Positions 32,890 to 43,615 of a stretch of 64,000 nucleotides of DNA are shown piece by piece (the first letter of the stretch is position 1; every line of letters begins with the position of its first letter). The notes below the pieces were generated by a model that was given only the letters and a program-made list of their open reading frames with translations, was not told the origin of the DNA and made no database searches. The stretch is from Acephala macrosclerotiorum (lineage: Eukaryota; Ascomycota; Leotiomycetes; Helotiales; Mollisiaceae). Both the position numbers and the translations under genes were made by a program. The DNA is taken from contig MU119285.1 of NCBI GenBank assembly GCA_014904845.1, forward strand, positions 124,001 through 188,000, in the 5' to 3' direction.

Positions 32890-34933
32890 TCAATCCAAAT
32901 CAATAGGATTTCTCGTCCATATTCTCTCTCCATACTTCCAGAATACTAATGGGATGGGAGTCATGGCAAGTGCCAAGAACCCCAGCAAGCTGTTGCCCCA
33001 CCCGATGCCCAGCTTGTCATACATAGGCTGACCGGCGAGGAAGGAAAGCTCCAAGGATAGAACGGAGGATCGTTGCTACTGCGATGGCTGATGCTGCGTA
33101 TCTTGTATAGGCGTCGACGAGGTAGTTCTGTATAGGAAGCTGTAACATTGTCAATCAGTAAGTACAGTTCAAACACTTAAGCAAGGAGAGGGGAGGCATA
33201 CCATGACACTCATCATCCCAAAAGCCACCAAAACCGTCCCAAGAATCGGCACGATGAAATGAACATGAGCCTGAGCACTCCACTCGTACCAAAACAACCC
33301 AATTGGAACAAACAACGAACTAACAGCCATGACAGGCAACCTGAATTCCGGCTTTCCAGCCCCATTATTCTTTTTCTCGTAGTAGATATATATCTTGTCG
33401 GCTGTCCCACCAATGACCACAACACCAATGATCGTACCAATACCGAGTCCCAAGAAAGTGAGGCTAGCAGACCCGGTCGAGAATCCGTAAATACCTTGGA
33501 AGACGGAGGTGAATGTTGTGAAGAGGAGGTAAAGGAGACCATAGACAAGAGACATGTGTAGAGAAAGGAGTGGGACGATGGGACTCATGAAGAGCATTTT
33601 GAGGGGATGAATGATCGCACGTTTCCAGACTGTTTTCTTGGGAAGGTTGCTGGCGAACTTTGACTTATCCCCTCAGCGACGGACTCGCTTGCTACTTTTA
33701 GCGTCAAAATACAACTTGAAAGTGTCGCATTAGAGGTGTACTTGACATCTAGAAAAGCAGCTTTCTCTCAATAATAGAGCTTCTTCGAAAGTTTGTAGGC
33801 TGCTTTTAAAATATAGATATTTTTGCTCTCGAACTCGTTGTGTTGCTCAGTACAGAGGGTCTGATTTAGCGAGAATGCGCTCTGTAGAAAAATGACGCTA
33901 AAAGTGCCTGCCGTCGCTGAGGGGATAGGCGGGGTCGTTGTGAGTTTCGCGGTGCTTCTTGGCTTTGGCTTCGAGGAGGGTGGTTGCGTATGTTTCGTCT
34001 AGGAGGAAGGTAACGAGGGTGACTGCTGCGGACTGTGTTTGTTGTGTTAGTAGATCGAGGGTAGGGAAGGTGGGAAGCGTGGAAAGTGATAATGAAAGGG
34101 ACTTGCGCAACAGGCGAGGATGCGGAATACCCAGCGCCAGCCAATGCTCTGGGAGATATATCCTCCTGCTATCGGGCCAATGATAGGACCGATGAGAGGG
34201 CCAAGAGAGAAGATGGCCATAGCTCTACCCCTTTCCTCAGCCCTCATCAGATCCCCAACGGAACCGGCGCCAATGGTCAGAGGCGCAACACCAGCACAAC
34301 CCGCCCAGAATCGAAAAGCCAACAACATTCCAAAATTCGGCGATTCACCACAGACAATTGTGCATGTCAAGAAGAGAACGTTGCAGCACTGATACACTTT
34401 TCGACGTCCATAGAGTTCTGAAAGAGGGGCAATGACCCTGGAGAAGTGAGCTGAGATCTACTGAAGAGGGAGTTAGACTTACATTGGTACAATAGCAAAA
34501 CCAAGAATGTAGACTGAGACAACAAAAGATGCAAGCTCGAAATTCGTTGAATGGAATTCCTCCGTCAGTTGTGGGACTCCAGGTGCGAACATCGACGAGG
34601 CTAAGGGACTTCCAATGGTCAGCATCCAATTCACATAGGTGACTGGACTTCTGGGACATACGTGATCAGAGTGATTGAGCTCACAATCCACAAGTTCTTC
34701 CACTTCTTCATTGTCGGCCAGTTCAAGGGATTTTCTGGGTCGCCTTCCTTCCAGTCCACAGTATATTTCCTCTCTTCTGATGTGGCTGAGAATGTTCTTG
34801 GTCTTGAACCCGACTCGGCATTGGCGGTACTGTGAGCATCCCTTTCAGCATCGACGTGGGTTGTTTCCTTCTCTGCTTCTCTCTTGGTGGTTGTTATGCG
34901 TCCAGCCTCGAGGTCTGGTTCTGAGCGCTCCAT
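32890..34933 (-). pseudogene. MFS drug/polyamine-type transporter, interrupted by a MITE
   Basis: Most exons of a 12-span DHA1-type transporter are clear: 34933-34662 (ending [16 protein letters not shown]), 34608-34483, 34437-34107 (MVIAPLSELYGRRKVYQC, GWRWVFRIL), then from 34032 (SAAVTLVTFLLDETYATTLL) up to the cytosolic central loop. There the reading frame runs into the inserted element 33668-33925, which supplies an in-frame TAG. The second half resumes at about 33660 (SKFASNLPKKTVWKRAIIHP) and continues to GMMSVM, an intron, and LPIQNYLVDAYTRYAASAIA. Near 33040 a deletion of about two bases shifts the frame just before AGQPMYDKLGIGWGNSLLGF. The donor at 34106 would be GC. With an insertion and a separate frameshift the transporter cannot be made whole. 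Original substrate unknown. Confidence 0.85.
33668..33925. mobile_element. 258-bp Tc1/mariner-type MITE inside the transporter gene
   Basis: Terminal inverted repeats begin TCCCCTCAGCGACGG at both ends, and a second matching block (CTTTTAGCGTCA) lies about 25 bases in. TA flanks each end (33666-33667 and 33926-33927), the target duplication expected for Tc1/mariner transposition. The inside is AT-rich and non-coding. The insertion falls in the sequence for the loop between the two halves of the MFS protein. Confidence 0.85.
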
Positions 34934-35882
34934 CTTGCCATATATTCGGAGATCGGTGGAGGTAGTGATGAAGGATCAATAAGAAATATTGCTAGAGAAT
35001 GACTAGAATGAAGATTAGTAAGTAGTAATATTGCAGAATGTTAACGTCCACTTGAAATTATATATAAAATTGCATCCCAAAGACGAAAGGGGCGGGGAGG
35101 GGCAACATCTTTGCAACACCTCAATCCTTGTCAACCTCCGACTCCATGCACAACTTTGTACATTTCTCAGATGATGCCGGTGAACTTGCAGTCATCAGAC
35201 CAATCAACAGTCCTTGCTGCATCAAACCCGAGTTTCTTCGTACTCGCGCTCGTTGTGTATCCGAGAAACTCGTTTCGGAGCGGAATTCGATTCTCGAGGA
35301 GCCAATAACGAAAGGGGAGTGCCTATTCTGGAATCTGCCGAATTGATGATTTTGTTCCAATCTCGAATGCCAACGCATGAAGATGACGGAATGGGTATGG
35401 TGCCCGCAAGACTCGCCCTTCCCCGCGGCAAGGGTCGACGTTGAGTGAGGCCTGTGGTCTGGAGCGTGAGGATATTTGGCAGTTTGGGTTGAATCTTCGC
35501 TAGGAGTTTCCTGGTTCATTGGGTTTGAATAAAATTTTGGGATGGAAAGGAAGCACGATAGCCGCCTTGGCTCTGTGCAGATTCATGACGCCGCGTGGTT
35601 GAAACATTGTTTCCTCGATAAGGCTGGTCGTTAAAGATGTCACGGCCTTGTGCCAAGTCGGTGCCGAGTTCGTCATGCCTGCAACTTGGATTGTACGAGC
35701 TGGTGGCGGTTAGTCCCTTGACTCATTGTCTTCGCACGATTCTTCAATTCATGACCTCTCAAAGCCTCGAAGGGTGAGGATACCCCTCCATCCGACAGAA
35801 AAGGTCAAAGGAACTAAAGGAGTTGGTGCATGTCATGAGCCTGAGCACCTGCCATCTGAACAATATGCTTGCACTTGCATCA
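34934..35882. other. intergenic, no supported gene
   Basis: Overlapping open frames on both strands at 35120-35520 have no recognisable family and no consistent coding signal. The first part must contain the promoter of the transporter relic. Confidence 0.35.
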
Positions 35883-36809
35883 TCAAAACTCTATTTCGCG
35901 AGAATGCGAGCTCCAAGGAAACAAGAAGTGCAAGGTGGGATGGAACATTGCAACGGACGAATTAACGTCAAGGACCACCGAGTCCAACGACGTCTTCTGA
36001 TTCCCGTCCAAGACGCCACTATGTGCCTTTCCAGCAGAGGATCTCGCCAGCTTCAAGCACGAACTCGTGCCCCTCAGTAGCCCCCACTCCTCGAAAGCCT
36101 TCGCCCAAGTATCAAGTTCTTCTTTCGTTGCTATCCCGTATTTCACAGCTTGCTCTGCAGCAAGTCCACTGACCTGATCAAGATGACTTGGGCTCCAGAA
36201 TCGACCCGTCGAGACAACCACCTTTCCCCCATCTGCTTCGAAGCCAACCTCTTTCGCCCACTTCTCGAGATCGCGACCGGCGCCAGGGTGACCTCCCATC
36301 TTTGGTATCATCAACAATGCTCTGTCCCAGTACCCTCGAATTCCTGGAAGATCCGGCTTCAAGGATAGGACGACAGACGGGCTATTCTCGCGGCATGCTA
36401 TAATGCCTCCTGGCTTGCAGACTCGATAAAACTCCTTCAAGACCTTGACTGGATCTGAAATATGGACGAGCAAAGCATGAGCATGGACGATATCGAACGA
36501 GTTATCGGCGAAGTTTTTGAGGTCGGTGGCATCTCCGACTTGGAATTTGAGGTTAGGAACATCGGAGAATGAGGTTGAAGCTTGCTTGACGATGCCTTCC
36601 GAATTGTCGACCCCGGTCGTCTGTCCTTCCGATGCTATCTTGGCCAAATCTACCGTGATAGTACCTGGTCCACATCCAACGTCGAGGATGTTTGCTGTCT
36701 TGCTGATATGTGGTAGAAGGTATTGGCATGAAACCTGACTAGTCCTTTCGCCGTAAAGTTTCGTGATGTTTGGGTCATCTGCCTTGATCAGACCTTGTTG
36801 GTACGCCAT
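35883..36809 (-). CDS. class I SAM-dependent methyltransferase, frameshifted near its end
   Basis: The frame from ATG 36809 (MAYQQGLIKADDPNITKLYG) has motif I ILDVGCGPGTITVDLA, the acidic residue after strand 2 (TTGVDNSEGIV), VGDATDLKNFADNSFDIVHA and RVCKPGGIIACREN, so it is a complete UbiE/COQ5-like Rossmann methyltransferase. After EEWG the frame slips at a run of five G (about 36080). The next frame carries the expected family ending (ATEGHEFVLEAGEILCWKGT, then TAG at 36019-36021). As written, the protein instead reads about 60 unrelated residues to a stop at 35883. A one-base loss in the G run, real or a sequencing error, explains it. The catalytic domain is unaffected. Substrate unknown. 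Confidence 0.75.
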   Translation of the reverse strand: MAYQQGLIKADDPNITKLYGERTSQVSCQYLLPHISKTANILDVGCGPGTITVDLAKIASEGQTTGVDNSEGIVKQASTSFSDVPNLKFQVGDATDLKNFADNSFDIVHAHALLVHISDPVKVLKEFYRVCKPGGIIACRENSPSVVLSLKPDLPGIRGYWDRALLMIPKMGGHPGAGRDLEKWAKEVGFEADGGKVVVSTGRFWSPSHLDQVSGLAAEQAVKYGIATKEELDTWAKAFEEWGLLRGTSSCLKLARSSAGKAHSGVLDGNQKTSLDSVVLDVNSSVAMFHPTLHFLFPWSSHSREIEF

Positions 36810-38326
36810 GTTGACGATTCTACGGAACGGCGCGTGCAAAAAGCAAAGAGCAAAGAGCAATCAGGGCAGGAACGATATATCTGTCTCGCTAGAGCGGGTG
36901 CTTTGGAGGGAAGCTGAGCTGAGGGGGAACTTGACCACCAAGCCCGCATCGTAAGCACTAGCTTGGGGATCGCCTCACGCCTTGCAAAACCCGTCGCTGT
37001 GTTAGGCTAGCGACAAGGGGATAGTTGAGGATAGCCTCTGCCACCAAGCCCTATTAGTAAATCATCGCGATCTCGAATAGGTGATTGGTCTAGCCACCCC
37101 TTGGGGACACGGCCACAATCGCCTCAGAATTGACAATTAACATTTAAAAGGCCCTGTGGGTAGTATGCACTGAGCTAGTAGAAAAGGGTACGTCCCTGTA
37201 GTGGTTGCTTAAAGATGGAGAGGTGAGGAGATACAGCTGCTTACTCTGCATGCGCTAGCATTTTGATTCCGTGCTTTGCTCTTGATCGCGAAGCATGTCA
37301 AACGATCTACATCTTCACTCCACATAATTCGCAAGCACTCCGTCATTGGTCATGTCGTAACACTCTGCGAATCTGAGAGGAGATCCGTCGCCAAGGTGTT
37401 GGGCTCGTATTCTACAACCAGTCTCGTTCGAAGCTGATACGAGTACTTCACCCCGCGGTCAGCTTTCAACGCTCTTCTACGGCGCGCTGGTATCAAGAAT
37501 TATAGTAAGCAGCAGAAACTGAATTGCCTGAATTGATGGTATGGTTCTCTGATGGATAAATTCGAACATACGGAGACAGTATAGCTAACACGCTCTGCAG
37601 GGGTCGGAGGCCTCGAGACAAACGAGCAGCCCTTTGTATGGGGAAATCAATCCGGCTTCAAACCGAGCTCGACGCCGGTGGCTATTGAGACGACCATGTC
37701 TCTGCTATGGCAGAGGCATTACTCTACTGCGAACCTAAACACAACATTTGAGCCCTTCCCTTCCGCTCGTCTACGTTTCGCTCAACGAGACGAACATCCA
37801 ACCCAGAGCAAGGCTGTTTGGGCATACATCTGGCAACGGCTGCGATGAAGACAATACAGACGAAGCATGGCACAGCCGTAAGCTCGGTGATAATTGAGTT
37901 GGCATACTTGCAGAAAGCGGAGTCCTCTTTCCAATAGCTTGTAAGCTTTATTGCAGGAACAGCGGAAGTGCTACAGGGCTAACTTTCTCCTGTCACTCTG
38001 GTTGCTTGTTCTTTTGTCTGGTTTTCGAACCTCCTGCTCTTGATCGAAGTCTTGATCTAGGTCCAGAGTCTTCATCTTGAAAGAAGCAAGGCGGATAAGC
38101 CATCGGAGGAATTGTTTGAATTGCTTACAAGCCTCATTCTGGTGATGTCGCAGTTTCACAACTTATCGTTGATAATTCCAGAAACCCGGCGGGAGAGCCC
38201 GTGGTCATTGTCCGAGATTGTCACCACTCGCGTTCCGAACCACAAGCGAAGAGCCTCTTTCCTCTTGTTCACCTTTTCCTTCCTGCCTTCGCTTCTTCGA
38301 TCTACATTTTTGACAGCACGGTAAAC
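36810..38326. other. 1.5-kb region without a supported gene
   Basis: No long frame with protein-like features, and no clear repeat or RNA gene, is visible here. Confidence 0.4.
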
Positions 38327-38467
38327 ATGCTCAACCGTCTGCGAATCTCCCAATCACTCTTTAGCCTGCAACGCAGAGTCCCATCCACTTCATCGGGCCT
38401 CATGCGCCGCCCGCTCTGCAAGCCTTGGAATTCACGACATTTCTCAAAGAACCCCTGGAGAACATAA
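38327..38467 (+). CDS. short ORF with mitochondrial-presequence-like sequence
   Basis: 46 codons starting at ATG 38327: MLNRLRISQSLFSLQRR, then RRPLCKPWNSRHFSKNP. It is rich in Arg, Ser and Leu with almost no acidic residues, and RHFS resembles a processing site. The frame ends soon after. A membrane-like stretch (WILFPTGIVGSIMGFLARTR) lies downstream in another frame, so this may be the first exon of a small mitochondrial membrane protein, or a gene remnant. Confidence 0.25.
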   Translation: MLNRLRISQSLFSLQRRVPSTSSGLMRRPLCKPWNSRHFSKNPWRT

Positions 38468-38670
38468 CCTCAACTCGCATGAAACAAGACCGTCCTCGAA
38501 CCCTGATATTGCAAACCTTCGATCAAAATATGCCACATCAGGCTTGGATACTGTTTCCAACAGGTATAGTGGGAAGTATAATGGGATTCCTCGCTCGAAC
38601 GCGCCCCTTGTCAATGGCCGTCAGCCTCTCTGATTTCCTGGTTGTGCTTCTGTTGCTTGGTCAGGTACGT

Positions 38671-40512
38671 TCAACCCCAGAGTAAAAAGGCCCCTGGCCA
38701 AGTATCCACGAATGCTTCTGGTGGTAGATAGAAGAGGCTTCTGAACATCTCGACTAATAAGAACAAACGAGCCAGTATATATGGCAAGATAAAACAGAGC
38801 AACAGAGCAGGACCGTGAAGCCGCTGTACCATCGTCCGCTCTGGCTCCGCCCAACCATTATAACGTAGCCACTGAAGATTGAAATAGACCGACAACATAG
38901 GAAGAACGGTCGTGGCAACTGCACAGATCCTCCAAAGAACCACTTCGGCATGAGTTGGAAAACTGAAGTCCCAAGCAAGACAATGTAAACCTCCAAACAG
39001 TGTACCACCAAGGACAGAACCCATAATAACGCTCACAACAGCTGGATGGTGATGTCGCAGCCATTCGAAAAGTTTGCGAGCGAAAATGCTATCTTCGAAG
39101 TTTCCGACAAGATTCCGAACATCTACTGCGTGGCTGGCGTCGTTTGGAATTGGCATGAGATCTAGCTCTTCGTCAGGTTTACCTTCCAGTCGATTCCAGG
39201 TCCACAAGTAGCCAGGACCAAAAGTGGCAAGCCACAAAATCTCGTCCATATTCGCGGCCTTCGTTGCTATTATTCGATATCGTGTAGTTACCCCTCGAGG
39301 GCGGTCCCATAGGATGGCGTAAGTAACCACGCTGCAAGCTGAGAAGGCCAGAGTAACCACCTCAAGCTGTGACGAGATGATATTCTGTTTGTAACGGACG
39401 AAGAGCCCTATCATGAGCCATGCCATTTGGACTATTGCAAGGAATTTGACTAGAGAATCGCTATTGCTTAGACACTCAAGCTGCCTTGGTGGAACTTCGG
39501 GAAGAGTATCGAACAACTTGAAGCTTTTGGCTCGTAGGATTTGGAGAGCCGTCAATGCCCATCGTCTGTGTCTGAAATGAGCGAGATTAAGAACCTGGAA
39601 GGGCGAAAGACCGAGTAGCATTGCTGGATGGGGATCTGCGGATGTAACAGGACGAGCTAATCCCTCAATTCGTGGCTGCTGGAGATGCCCTTTTCTGGTG
39701 GACGTTTGGAGAGACTTTGACGTCGGATTTCCTTGAGCGCATGCCTCCACTCTGAAACAAGAGTTGTGTTCTGGGATCTGGACCGCTTCATTTTTGCTTT
39801 CTATGGTTGGTATCGATGATTGCACTTGATGTTCGAAAGTCTTTGTCGCGGTTGAAGCTGCACAATTAATTAAATCGCTTTCCTCGAGTGGTTTGGGAGG
39901 ATCTGCTTTGGCGTGAAGCTCGGTGACATGATCTCCCGAAAAATACACCCCAGAATAATCAACGGCAGTGGTGCCAAATCCAGAGGTTCCTGAGGGATTG
40001 GCTTTTGAGGCATCCAACCGTGGAAAGCCTACTTCAGAGCAATCGAGGTAATATCCGCCCATGTTCATTATGTACGCATGAACCATTTCCATTTCGTCGC
40101 CAAAACGCGATTTCAGAGATTGCAAGCTGCTGACAGCAGCTAATCTTTCGCTCAAAGCTCTGCCCATGACATACTCTGGGACAAGAACTGTCAGAGCCAT
40201 CCACGACAAGCCCGTTCTCGTGTCTATAATCGCCCACCAGGTCCTTCTCGCCCATCCATGTTTCTTCCCGAACTTGTCATAGTATGAACGACAGGCGGGG
40301 ATACTGAGATGTTGAATGTTCCATGTACAAAGTATAATTATTGACAGGCAATTCCAAAGGATTGAGAGGGTTCCACGTGCGTTCGGAGATGCCACAAATG
40401 TTGTACTGGAGGTCGGCAAGGTGCAATTGGGATTGAATGTTGTGGCATGCACAACGGGAGTAATGGTGGCAAGAAAGCTCACCGAAAACGCAAACGGCAA
40501 TGACGGGATCAT
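38671..40512 (-). CDS. large polytopic membrane protein, fungal conserved hypothetical
   Basis: An unbroken frame of 613 codons. It begins with a signal peptide (MIPSLPFAFSVSFLATITPVVHA), then a short lumenal part, a span (GTLSILWNCLSIIILCTWNI), and a conserved block (WWAIIDTRTGLSWMALTVLVPEYVMGR). A variable Ser/Thr-rich loop occupies about residues 190-290. The second half has several further spans (VVTLAFSACSVVTYAILWDR; VSVIMGSVLGGTLFGGLHCL; LLLCFILPYILARLFLLVEM). The ILWNCLSIIILCTWNIQHL pattern marks a large uncharacterised Pezizomycotina family. No transport or catalytic motif is seen. A (GGAGA)n tract sits 70 bp upstream of the start codon. Confidence 0.85.
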   Translation of the reverse strand: MIPSLPFAFSVSFLATITPVVHATTFNPNCTLPTSSTTFVASPNARGTLSILWNCLSIIILCTWNIQHLSIPACRSYYDKFGKKHGWARRTWWAIIDTRTGLSWMALTVLVPEYVMGRALSERLAAVSSLQSLKSRFGDEMEMVHAYIMNMGGYYLDCSEVGFPRLDASKANPSGTSGFGTTAVDYSGVYFSGDHVTELHAKADPPKPLEESDLINCAASTATKTFEHQVQSSIPTIESKNEAVQIPEHNSCFRVEACAQGNPTSKSLQTSTRKGHLQQPRIEGLARPVTSADPHPAMLLGLSPFQVLNLAHFRHRRWALTALQILRAKSFKLFDTLPEVPPRQLECLSNSDSLVKFLAIVQMAWLMIGLFVRYKQNIISSQLEVVTLAFSACSVVTYAILWDRPRGVTTRYRIIATKAANMDEILWLATFGPGYLWTWNRLEGKPDEELDLMPIPNDASHAVDVRNLVGNFEDSIFARKLFEWLRHHHPAVVSVIMGSVLGGTLFGGLHCLAWDFSFPTHAEVVLWRICAVATTVLPMLSVYFNLQWLRYNGWAEPERTMVQRLHGPALLLCFILPYILARLFLLVEMFRSLFYLPPEAFVDTWPGAFLLWG

Positions 40513-40580
40513 ATCGAGAGCTGCGATTTGTGCTGAGAAGACTTGAACGCAAAGCTAGGACTTATGATGGACCTAGAAAG

Positions 40581-40634
40581 GGAGGAGAGGAGAGGAGAGG
40601 AGAGGAGAGGAGAGGAGAGGAGAGGAGAGGAGAC
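40581..40634. repeat. (GGAGA)n microsatellite
   Basis: About ten tandem copies of a five-base unit. On the coding strand of the neighbouring membrane-protein gene it reads as a TCTCC-type pyrimidine tract in the promoter or 5' leader. Such tracts are common in fungal promoters and can vary in copy number. Confidence 0.95.
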
Positions 40635-42109
40635 AATCGACAAAAGACATTTGGATCTCAGAGACTGACGGATCCGTTTGGGTTGTGCGGTGGCTGAGCT
40701 TCACGACTTGATCGCAGAAGGTTTTCTTATGCAATTCGACTCAGGATGTGCCCTGTCGATATCGAAGAGCCCCTGTCTCTGTACCATCCCCTGAACGCTT
40801 TCACCGCCATCTCCTTGACGGCGGAGATCCAGCCTCGTTTCCCTGACGGCCAGAGTCGAACATAATCTCTTCGCAAACATACATATACAGTATGCTCATA
40901 TAGGTAGGCTTTGAAAGCTTTGAGAAATTGAACCCATCGAGCAAATCTATGCGGGGTCAAAAGTGATTGGGAGTTTCAAGTGCATGGCGTCGACGTAGTC
41001 AACCTGATAAGATGGAAACAATAGCATTCAGGGCTTGAATCAAAAAACACACTAATTGGCCAACCCCAGCTCGAGGAAAGTCAAAAGTTGATATGGTAAA
41101 AGAAAGCTGCCTCGTTGAACACCTCGCTCTTTGCGACGGCCAGTCAGTTAACCTCGGCCTGAAACTCAAGCCCCTGGAATACCGGAAGCTGATCATGACT
41201 ACGTGCGTTTATCGTGTCTAGATATACAAGAGAAGACAGAAGTTTTCAGGGCAAACTATGACCAAAATCTATCGTGAGTTTGTTTCGTGGCACGATTTGA
41301 CGTCGTTTTATTATGATAGCCTCGCTGACTAAGCGCAGAAATCCCAATGGCTTCACTAAAACTCCACAACAATGCTTTCCCAACACCAATGACTTCATCT
41401 AAAAATGTTACGTTCATGTATGCTACGCAGCTGCAATGGGCTTGAATGATACGCAAAGGTAAAGACTCAAGGGCCAGGAATCATATTGACTTGCGGCAGT
41501 AAACAGCACGAACCGGATCTATTTCCTGTCTCGTTCAATAGCAAGAAGCAGCTCCGATCTTCCCAATAGCCCGAACAACATACCCTACCAAGATAGGCAC
41601 CGGCAGAGCCACGGATTCCGAATTATATACCTCGTGAAACGACGTCAAACTAGAACGAGCTATAAACACTGTGCGCAAGGACTGGCAGGGTATGAAGTAA
41701 AACGGTGCAAATTGCAACGCCAATTGAGCGTGCATACTGGTAGAAACAACTTCAAGACTTATGTCAGGATCTGAAAGGGAGCCGAATAAACGAAAGACAC
41801 GGATGGATAAACCTCTGCCTCTAATCGTTACTTTTCGACACGTACAGATATGTCTTTGGGAAAGCTGGACTCTTTGAATTGGCGTTCTTTGGAAAATCTC
41901 CTAGTGTTAGTGTGGAAGAATTGAGAGTAGACGCAGCAGCGCGATGTCTCTGATGCCCAACAAACATGTCCTCGGGGAAAGTGCTCTCAGGTGAGCTCTA
42001 TTATGCAGTTGATTGCTACTTTATGTTCGGCGGAGCGAAGAGACAAGGTCACCCTTCGTTCCCCGCCATTTATGGACGGGGGTCTATTCCCAACCAACCT
42101 TCATCAGGC
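40635..42109. other. 1.5-kb region without a supported gene
   Basis: Only short, overlapping open frames without protein-like character. No repeat of note. Confidence 0.4.
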
Positions 42110-42973
42110 TCAATACTTGAAACTCGAGGATCCTTCGAGCTGAATTGTCAACAAAGCTGTGCTTTCGATCTCCTTCGCATTTACTTTCAGCCTATCAACA
42201 TCCCAGTTCACCCAGACAAATTTGCCCTTCAAGAACTTCGCCTCTTCACTTGCCAACCACACCACGAAATCTCCAGCGAGATCAGCTGCTCAAGTCAGCT
42301 TTTGCTTCTCACAAACTTGGAGCAACTCACCATTATCAATATGTTCCATTCCCTGTAGCTTCCCTGCCATCTCCGTCTCGCTCACTTGTTCAGGATGTAC
42401 GTTGATAATATGCAACTTCGGATGTTCCTTGGCAAGTGATGTTATGATGTTTTCTCCAGTAATATTCGTCGCAGTATAAGACGAAAGCCTCCAAATGAGG
42501 GAGGTGGATCATGGCAGTTGAAATGTTGATGACCTTCGCGTTTTCTGTAGCGTGAGCAATGAAGGCACTGGCGACGAGATATACTCCTTTAACGTTGACG
42601 TTGAGGTTTCTCCCCCATTCGTCGACGGTCTCCTGCCCAAATGGTTGGATACCGGTGAAGTTACCAGCGTTCGGGACGAGGATATCGATCTTTCTGAAGG
42701 TCTTGCTGATTTTCTCGAATGCTTCATCGATTTGAGTCTTGCTGGAGACATCTGCGCTGCTAGTGAGGACTCGCGTCTTGCCTCCCACCTGTTCGTTGAT
42801 TGAGGCTTTTGATGCGTCCAGGACTGTCGTTCTTCGTCCGATGATGTAAGCCTATAGACTCTGGCTTGAGCAAGTGACTTGGATATGGCGAGACCGATAC
42901 CTGCTCCACCTCCTGTGATAATGACTGTCTTGCCTGCAAGTGAGAACTTAGGACGAGTTGAGGAGATGGCCAA
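42110..42973 (-). pseudogene. short-chain dehydrogenase/reductase, broken
   Basis: The start (KFSLAGKTVIITGGGAGIGL) gives the TGxxxGxG cofactor site. A one-base frame change near 42850 follows, after which GRRTTVLDAS, the active-site region (NAGNFTGIQPFGQETVDEWG) and INISTAMIHLPHLEA continue. Another frame change comes before SYTATNITGENI, where the usual catalytic YxxxK lysine is no longer recognisable. An in-frame TGA then interrupts the C-terminal part, which still shows AADLAGDFVVWLASEEAKFL and WVNWDVDRLK up to a stop at 42110. The whole SDR fold is represented in order but in three pieces, so it is a recent pseudogene. Confidence 0.8.
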
Positions 42974-43615
42974 GTATGTGGCCGTATGCCATATCTTGGT
43001 GTAGGAGGAAGTCGAGCCATTTTCGACAAATAAGCTGGATTTGTGGCTCTTGTTATGTTTGAGATATCAAGTTTGATTGTTCGCACTGTGGATTGCTCAT
43101 GAAGAAACATGTGGTTGTATGGAAATGGATGCCTTTTATAGCTGGCTATTTTAATGACCTGCCTTCTGACCATCAGGATGTGGTTGGTCATTCTGAACCA
43201 TTTTCGTTCATTTTCCTCTTCACCTGCAGCTTACGGCGCCTTCATAGTACTTGAAATCAAGCTTCCCGTTTGTGTACGACTCTGCCATCACTGATCCTTG
43301 TGTTCGTATGATCCAAATGGGGCCTTCAGCGTCTACATCTGCATGGACCAAATTCCAAGTCCCGCAGCGAATGATGAATGCCTCCTCTTCTCCAATCATT
43401 CCGAATTGAGAGCTACATCGAGGCAAGCGTTTGTGAGGCGGGGCATACCACGTGCTCTTTCGAAACAGATTGTTCAGGCCTCGGCCACTATAATTTAGCG
43501 ACCGCTGGTGGAGTTTCGGGATATTGAATACCAAGTTTCCAAGCTCTCACTCCCTAAAATATAGCGCCTACCCAACTCCAACACTCCCAAAACAAAACAC
43601 CATCAAACGTCCCCC
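42974..43615. other. intergenic, no supported gene
   Basis: A 104-codon minus-strand frame (43220-43534) is present, but nothing supports it as a gene. The rest is promoter and 3' flank. Confidence 0.35.

Noticed and set aside
43220..43534. 104-codon minus-strand ORF
   Set aside because: Could be coding, but no conserved motif or partner exon was found; left as unsupported.
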